Source: Neospora caninum Liverpool
Lineage: Eukaryota > Apicomplexa > Conoidasida > Eucoccidiorida > Sarcocystidae
Assembly: GCF_000208865.1 (NCBI RefSeq)
Contig: NC_018398.1
Span: forward strand, 4,550,710 to 4,614,709
DNA: 64,000 nucleotides
Reading direction: 5' to 3'
In this document: positions 59,028 to 64,000 of the stretch, one piece after another
Position numbering within the stretch: position 1 is the first letter of the stretch
How the letters are laid out: each line of letters starts with the position of its first letter
Program-made: the position numbers and the translations under genes
The notes under the pieces: model-generated
Database searches by the model: none
What the model saw: the letters and a program-made list of their open reading frames with translations, nothing else
What the model was told of the DNA's origin: nothing

Positions 59028-60048
59028 TCAGTTTTGAGTGTCTTTGTTCTTCTCTTTTGCTGTTGTTCGCTCATCTTCCGCCAGTTTCTCCAGCAATATT
59101 ACTTTTGCGATATCGACTTTCTTCTGCAAATATGGAGAACCCGCAAACGTTCCCGAAGGTGCGTTGATCTCGTACAGGCGCTTGTGTCGAGCCTCGATGT
59201 CCTGTCGGCACAGCTGAGCAGACGACGACCCAGAGGTATCCAAACCGAGGATCCGACGGGCTTCATCCGCCGACATTCTCGGACGGAGAGAGAGAGACTG
59301 ACGCCCAGCTGCGCCGGCGTTGAGTGCGCCACGTTTCGCCGCGTCTTTGTAGGCCTGCGCGCCCACAAACGTTCGAATCACATACACGCAACACGCGCTG
59401 AACTTCACTCGACTGCGTCACGCCTCGACCACACAGGCTCTTTGTGTCGCGGTCCTGGGGACAGAGAACAGCCATCACAGAAAGTCTGGTCCCTCCACGC
59501 CTGCCTCCTCAGGATTTCGGAAGATATGTGACACAAACGCTACCGATGAATGCTACGAGACGCTGCGTCCGAGACAACAAGACGCTGCGTCCGAGACAAC
59601 AAGACGCTGCGTCCGAGACAACACACTCCCAGCCCCCATAGTTCCAGCGTTATGTTTCCTGGGGAAACTGAGAACACCGTGGCGGCCATTCGAAAACCAA
59701 GTCTCGCCTACCTCGGTGATCTACACGGCATCTCGTTGCCCCCGTTACGACCGTCAGACAGTTTGCACTCTTTTTGAAAACTGGACCAAGGACGGAAGAT
59801 GAAGGGAGAACAGTGGCCAGGCGTATGTATGCGACCACGCGCACACGCATACTTCTCGAACCAATCCGGCGAACGTTCTGCTGGTTGCACAGATTCCCCT
59901 TTACAGACACCGCAGAAATGCAGAGAGGCTTGAAGCACGTCAGATACAATTATGGAACGGGTCTCACCTGAACAACAGCCCTGCCGACGGCGGAGCCGGC
60001 AACCACGACGAACTGAGCAATAATTCTTCCAAGAGGACCAATCGCCAT
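59028..60048 (-). CDS. PAM16: Mitochondrial import motor subunit Pam16/Tim16 (Magmas)
   Basis: Two exons, 60048-59968 and 59354-59028, joined in phase 0, give 135 residues. Pam16 is the inactive J-like partner of Pam14/18 on the matrix face of the TIM23 translocase, where it controls the Hsp70 import motor. The N-terminal exon (MAIGPLGRIIAQFVVVAGSA, then VGRAVVQ) is the membrane-associating segment. The second starts AYKDAAKRGAL. The J-like domain covers about residues 54-118: MSADEARRILGLD, RHKRLYEINAPSG, GSPYLQKKVDIAKVILLEKL. As in all Pam16 proteins there is no HPD motif. The C-terminus is a short charged tail. The length is close to the family's 120-150. The intron (59967-59355) contains a 22-base tandem repeat. 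The start ATG lies in a CCATGG palindrome. Confidence 0.93.
59559..59623 (+). repeat. 22-base tandem repeat, about 3 copies, in Pam16 intron
   Basis: Units at 59559-59580, 59581-59602 and 59603-59623 (the last one nearly complete), essentially identical, built from GACGCTGCGTCC followed by GAGACAACAA. It lies in the single Pam16 intron, about 205 bases from the acceptor. It contains GAGAC words but not the full WGAGACG heptamer. Confidence 0.92.
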
Positions 60049-60516
60049 GGCGGCCACGTTTACCCGAGGAGACCCGGAACCGGGGTTCTACGAGGAAGAG
60101 TGTTTTGGGGAGACGCGCAGATCCTTCCCCTGCTGTAAAGACCAGTATTTCAAATTAGATTCTGTTATTGGCCGAATCCCCCGGAAGATTCGACTCCCTA
60201 TACTGCGTGACTCTACGGTTGAAAACCCCTTTTCTCGACGTTGCTTGAAAGGACATGTCCAACATGGGGGAGGCCAGCGGCAAAAGGAGCGTTGCTGCCA
60301 CAATAAAGTGAGACGTCCGGATGGTTGTGTCAGCAAGAAAACAAGAGCACAGGGAAACCGACAACGTTACTGGCTACGAGTCGCCCGGAATGCAGTACAA
60401 AGAGCTCAGCGATATCGGTAGCTTTACCGATTGCCAGCTTAGAACCACGCTTCTTGACAGAAATGCAGCCCTTCCCTCGACCAACTGGTGCCATACACCT
60501 GTAACAAATCTCCACC

Positions 60517-60936
60517 ATGAAGGACAGGGAAAAGGAGACAATTCTAGCCTCGCGGAGGGAAGCCATGCGGTTCATCCGAAATGAGATAGGGACTGGCAGC
60601 GTGGCACTCGACACTACATCTTCTGTAACCTTTTTCCTCAAAAGTGCGCAACACCATGACGCCTTGCTACTCGCACAAGTTCAAGCAGTGCAAAGGAGAC
60701 TCCGGTTATTTTCGCTTGAAGACTTCATGCAGAAAGATGCTTCCGTGTGTTCAGGCGAAACCGACAAGGGGAAAAAGTGTACGACGCCGCCGCTGAGGAG
60801 CAGTCGCATGGATTGGAGACATCCCCTAGCAAATGATACAGCAGGTATGGGTTTCAGCACCCCCTTACTTGCAGGCCAGGATACAGTGATACACGCGCAT
60901 ACTACACCCTGCGATTTCTTCGCACTTCCAGTGTAG
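60517..60936 (+). CDS. Candidate small ORF, 139 residues, unknown
   Basis: An ATG frame inside the Pam16/DPH5 spacer. The N-terminal half (EAMRFIRNEIGTGSVALD, LLLAQVQAVQRRLRLFSLED) is helix-like with a regular hydrophobic pattern, while the C-terminal third is less regular. There is no family match. It ends about 580 bases before the DPH5 ATG and could be a real small gene or an upstream frame in a long leader. Confidence 0.25.
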   Translation: MKDREKETILASRREAMRFIRNEIGTGSVALDTTSSVTFFLKSAQHHDALLLAQVQAVQRRLRLFSLEDFMQKDASVCSGETDKGKKCTTPPLRSSRMDWRHPLANDTAGMGFSTPLLAGQDTVIHAHTTPCDFFALPV

Positions 60937-61027
60937 TAAACTGAAAGAGCCAAGGCCAACATTAAAATAGCTGCGTTTACAATTGAACGCATGCGCAAAT
61001 GACTGTACTCCCACATGCTTGCTTTAG

Positions 61028-61034
61028 AGAGACG
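61028..61034 (+). promoter_or_regulatory. AGAGACG heptamer (WGAGACG-type promoter word)
   Basis: An exact match to the Toxoplasma WGAGACG promoter word, about 480 bases upstream of the DPH5 ATG. It is a candidate only, because short words recur by chance. Confidence 0.25.
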
Positions 61035-61516
61035 CGACAGCGTACAGTTTTCTAGAGCTTGCATGCAGCGAAGACATCTAGACATAAATTAGGAGAGTCC
61101 TTACGAATTGATCGGTGAGGGACAGGCATCTCCTCGGTGTGAAACATACTTGTGCGCTTTCTTATAGAAAGACCAAGACCTCCCTGCTAGTGGGATTCCT
61201 TTTTTATCATTCGCGCCTTTGGAACGCCAGTCAGCTCTCTAGTGTGACACTGGCAGGGCCTTGACACGGAATTGAGTTCTGGGGCTGCAGCGTGGTAAAT
61301 GTAATCCCAGACCGGCAATTCATACCTCTTGAAGGCATTTTATTTTGACATCAAGGTTCCTTGCTGACGACGTGTCGTATGTTTCACGTTTTCGCGGCGT
61401 GCGATACCCTTCTTGCGAGAGATGGCATAGTCGCACGGTCTAGTAGGCAAGCTAGCATCGACACAAAGTTGCCGACGCGTGTTGACCCTGGTGGAGGCTC
61501 CCATATTGAAAAAAAA

Positions 61517-63525
61517 ATGGTGCTTATCATAGTTGGCCTGGGCCTCTCTGACGAAAGAGACATAACGGTCAAAGGGCTCGAAGAGGTCAAAAATGCAGAT
61601 TTCGTGTACCTAGAGGCCTACACTGCTGTTCTAGGTGTCGGACCCCAAAAGCTGGTATGTTGGCTACTTCTCGTCTCGCAAGAGCCGTGTTCTTAGCCCT
61701 GGCTGATTCACTTAAAATTTTTGGGACGAGATTGCCTTGCTCGTTTCCCCTTTTTTCAGAACAATAGTGCCTTGTCCAATGCTTGGGTCGAATGTTTTGC
61801 CAATCGGTACATCCATGTATGTGTTCGCAGGAGGAATTTTTCGGGAAGAAAATTATTGAAGCTGACAGAACTTTCGTGGAGCAAGGAAGTGACGAAATGC
61901 TCGACCGAGCGCTCTCTTCAAATGTTGCGTTCCTAGTCGTGGGAGACCCCTTCTGGTACGCGGAAACCGTGTTGAATCCTTGCGCACGTGGACGAACTAA
62001 TCACGTCATCAGTGCGCTGCTGGCGCCCCATTAGTCCAAAATGCCTCTGCTAGGATGGTTGTTCCGTGAAATGACGAAGGAATCTCCAATCAGTTTTTGG
62101 TGTTGTTTTCAGCGCGACGACGCATGCGGATCTATACCTCCGCGCACGCAGGAAGAACGTGACTGTCAAAGTCGTCCACAATGCTTCCATCATGAATGCC
62201 ATCGGCTCCTGTGGACTGCAGGTCTGATTCAGTTGCACGTTCCGCTCCAATCAGTCAAGCGAAGGCGGACACCGTGTGGACACTTTTCGAAACTGTTCGT
62301 TGGAAAAATACTGTGCGGTGGGACGTACTTCGTTCATATCTGTTTCTCTGAGAGTATGTGCTTTTGAAACAGCTTTATAGGTTCGGAGAGACCGTGTCCA
62401 TCCCCTTCTTCGAAGAGTCTTGGCGGCCGGATAGCTTTTACATGAAGATCAAGAAAAACAAGGATGCAGGCTTCCATACACTTTGTCTCCTTGGTAACCA
62501 CGCATAAACACTGATTCTGTAGTTCGTGCCCCCTCGCTAATTTAGATGCTTGCCAGTTCGTATCGTGGATGAACGACTACGCTGATGAGAAACACTCACA
62601 TGCCGGTTTTGTGTGACTGTAATACGCTGGCTGCAGATATTAAAACGAAGGAGCAAACCGTGGAAAATATGATGAGGGGACGACAAATATATGAGCCACC
62701 TCGGTAAGCTCTTCGCTTTTTTGAAGTCCGCGTATGCCCTAATCTCTGAAGGAAAATGAATGGCCCTCAAACAAACAAAGCTCGTGTTAGCTGCTCATGT
62801 TGCGTGCAGGTTCATGTCTGTGCAAACAGCTATACGCCAGTTACTTGAGGTTGAAGACAAGCTTGGTGAGAAAGGTGAGTGATTCTGAATCACAATACGA
62901 AGCGTAATTGCCAGAAAAGGAGGCTGTGCTTAGATGCGTTGGCAGCATAGGCAGTCCCTCATGGGGGGATCAACGGAAGGAGGGGGGCGGCAGCAGTACC
63001 AGCCTTAAGAATGAATAGGAAAAACTTCACAAGACATAAGCCTCAAACTTTGGCAAGACGCTCAACTGTGGTGTCATTCTTGTGCAGTCTGTGCGAGAGA
63101 TGCGAAGGCTTTCGGCTTGGCTCGGATCGGAGCTGCTTCCCAGCAGATCACATCAGGTACGTGGCGGCATCGAATCGTAGAGAAGATGGACTCCGGCTTT
63201 CGCTCACTGCCTCTCTACACAAATATCATGGCAGCCGGCCGACAATATATGTAGATCCACGTCTTACCCGTTCGGTCTGGCACTGCCTGCAGGGACCCTT
63301 GAGGCACTGCTTTCGGTCGACTTTGGTCCCCCTCTCCATTCTCTGGTAAGACGCTGGTACACCCCAAAAAGCGTCTCTAGCTCCTGAACGCCATGCCCTG
63401 ACAAGTAAACATTCGCCCACGTTTGCACTGTCTTTCAGGTTATATGCGCTCCGACTCTCCACGAGATGGAAACAGAATTTTTCGAGTTGTTCCAGTCGAG
63501 CGACAAACCGGCTGCCGACGCCTGA
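61517..63525 (+). CDS. DPH5: Diphthine methyl ester synthase DPH5, 9 exons
   Basis: Exons 61517-61654, 61831-61955, 62113-62221, 62373-62493, 62637-62703, 62810-62874, 63088-63156, 63293-63345 and 63439-63525 sum to 834 nt and join in phase, giving 277 residues (family about 270-290). DPH5 is the cytosolic SAM-dependent methyltransferase that methylates the modified histidine of elongation factor 2 during diphthamide synthesis. The visible order matches the family: [88 protein letters not shown], the [19 protein letters not shown] block, [37 protein letters not shown] and [12 protein letters not shown] is followed by Cys, where many relatives have Gly or Ala. The start ATG sits right after a run of A in good context. 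Confidence 0.95.
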
Positions 63526-64000
63526 GGATAACGGCGTTTCCTCTGCCGTCTTCCGCGTCCGGTTGGTTCGATGACTGTCTCTACACCGAAATACGGCCGC
63601 CGCTCCCCTTTTGGTTTTTGCAAACAAGGGTGCGTTTTGTTTTACATGACCGTTGAGGATTTTTCCAGCTCTGTTTTGTTTGCGTTTGACAACCAAATGG
63701 TCAGCTATGAGGCGAGGGGGCCTCGTGCTTTTTATTGTTTTGTTCGTGCGGAAGGTTGCTTGCTTTGAACTGGGAACCCCAACAGTGCTGCCGTGCTCGC
63801 GCTGCCAGACGGACTCATATTTGCTTACTTGTTGTGCGCAATACTGCGATGGACGGAAACTTGAAGCGAATCGGCTCTTACTCGTGCGATTTGAAGGGCC
63901 GGGCCTCAATTTTTGCGATGGATGGATTAACGTGTATCTTGGACAAAACCGTGAGGAGTTCGTTGGCCAAGTGCACGTAAACGACGGAGAAATGGTAATC
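63526..64000. other. Right-edge region after DPH5
   Basis: The last 475 bases follow the DPH5 stop and probably hold its 3' untranslated region. Short frames are present (for example at 63571 and 63735, plus), but none shows motifs or splice sites I can use. Confidence 0.5.

Larger units (their letters stand above)
60049..61516. other. Head-to-head promoter region: Pam16 (-) and DPH5 (+)
   Basis: About 1.47 kb between two divergent start codons, presumably a shared promoter with both 5' untranslated regions. Two plus-strand frames occupy its left half (60047-60421 and 60517-60936); the second is entered below. Confidence 0.5.

Overview
The window looks like nuclear DNA of a cyst-forming coccidian (Apicomplexa, Toxoplasma/Hammondia/Neospora group). 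The grounds are intron-rich genes with short GT-AG introns full of CTCT pyrimidine tracts, mixed with very large intronless frames rich in Ser, Arg and Ala. Intergenic spacers are long (1.5-4.6 kb), and the set combines an axonemal dynein with Golgi, mitochondrial and translation housekeeping genes. No bacterial or viral gene, transposase, CRISPR array or tRNA was recognised. The genus is an inference; I could not run a database comparison.

Layout. Positions 65-18215 (+) hold the 3' half of an axonemal dynein heavy chain in 27 exons, from AAA4 through the stalk, AAA5 and AAA6 to the stop. All exon phases join, giving 1737 residues; the gene continues off the left edge. At 20114-21384 (+) is a two-exon nucleotide-sugar transporter of the SLC35 type. 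Two genes follow on the minus strand. One, at 23858-31167, is a 17-exon, 821-residue coiled-coil protein whose C-terminus looks like the Arf-binding (GRAB) end of Golgi golgins. The other, at 32897-36041, is a 7-exon protein with a C2 domain and a proline-rich region. After a 4.6 kb spacer comes a 1655-residue intronless cyclin-box protein (40662-45629, +), then a tail-to-tail 1654-residue intronless protein of unknown function (49231-54195, -).

The right end holds three compact housekeeping genes: the mitochondrial ADP/ATP carrier (55658-56608, +), the mitochondrial import-motor subunit Pam16/Tim16 (59028-60048, -, two exons) and diphthine synthase DPH5 (61517-63525, +, nine exons). Neighbours alternate between head-to-head and tail-to-tail, so the spacers are either shared promoters (36.0-40.7, 54.2-55.7 and 60.0-61.5 kb) or facing 3' ends (21.4-23.9, 45.6-49.2 and 56.6-59.0 kb). 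The genes do not form one pathway. Two of them serve mitochondria (ADP/ATP exchange, protein import), and two or three fit the secretory pathway (sugar transporter, golgin, perhaps the C2 protein).

The spliced models were built by hand from splice sites, reading phase and family resemblance. Phases close exactly for dynein, transporter, golgin, Pam16 and DPH5. One junction of the C2 gene does not close. The most interesting items are the golgin, the two giant intronless proteins and the unresolved C2 junction.
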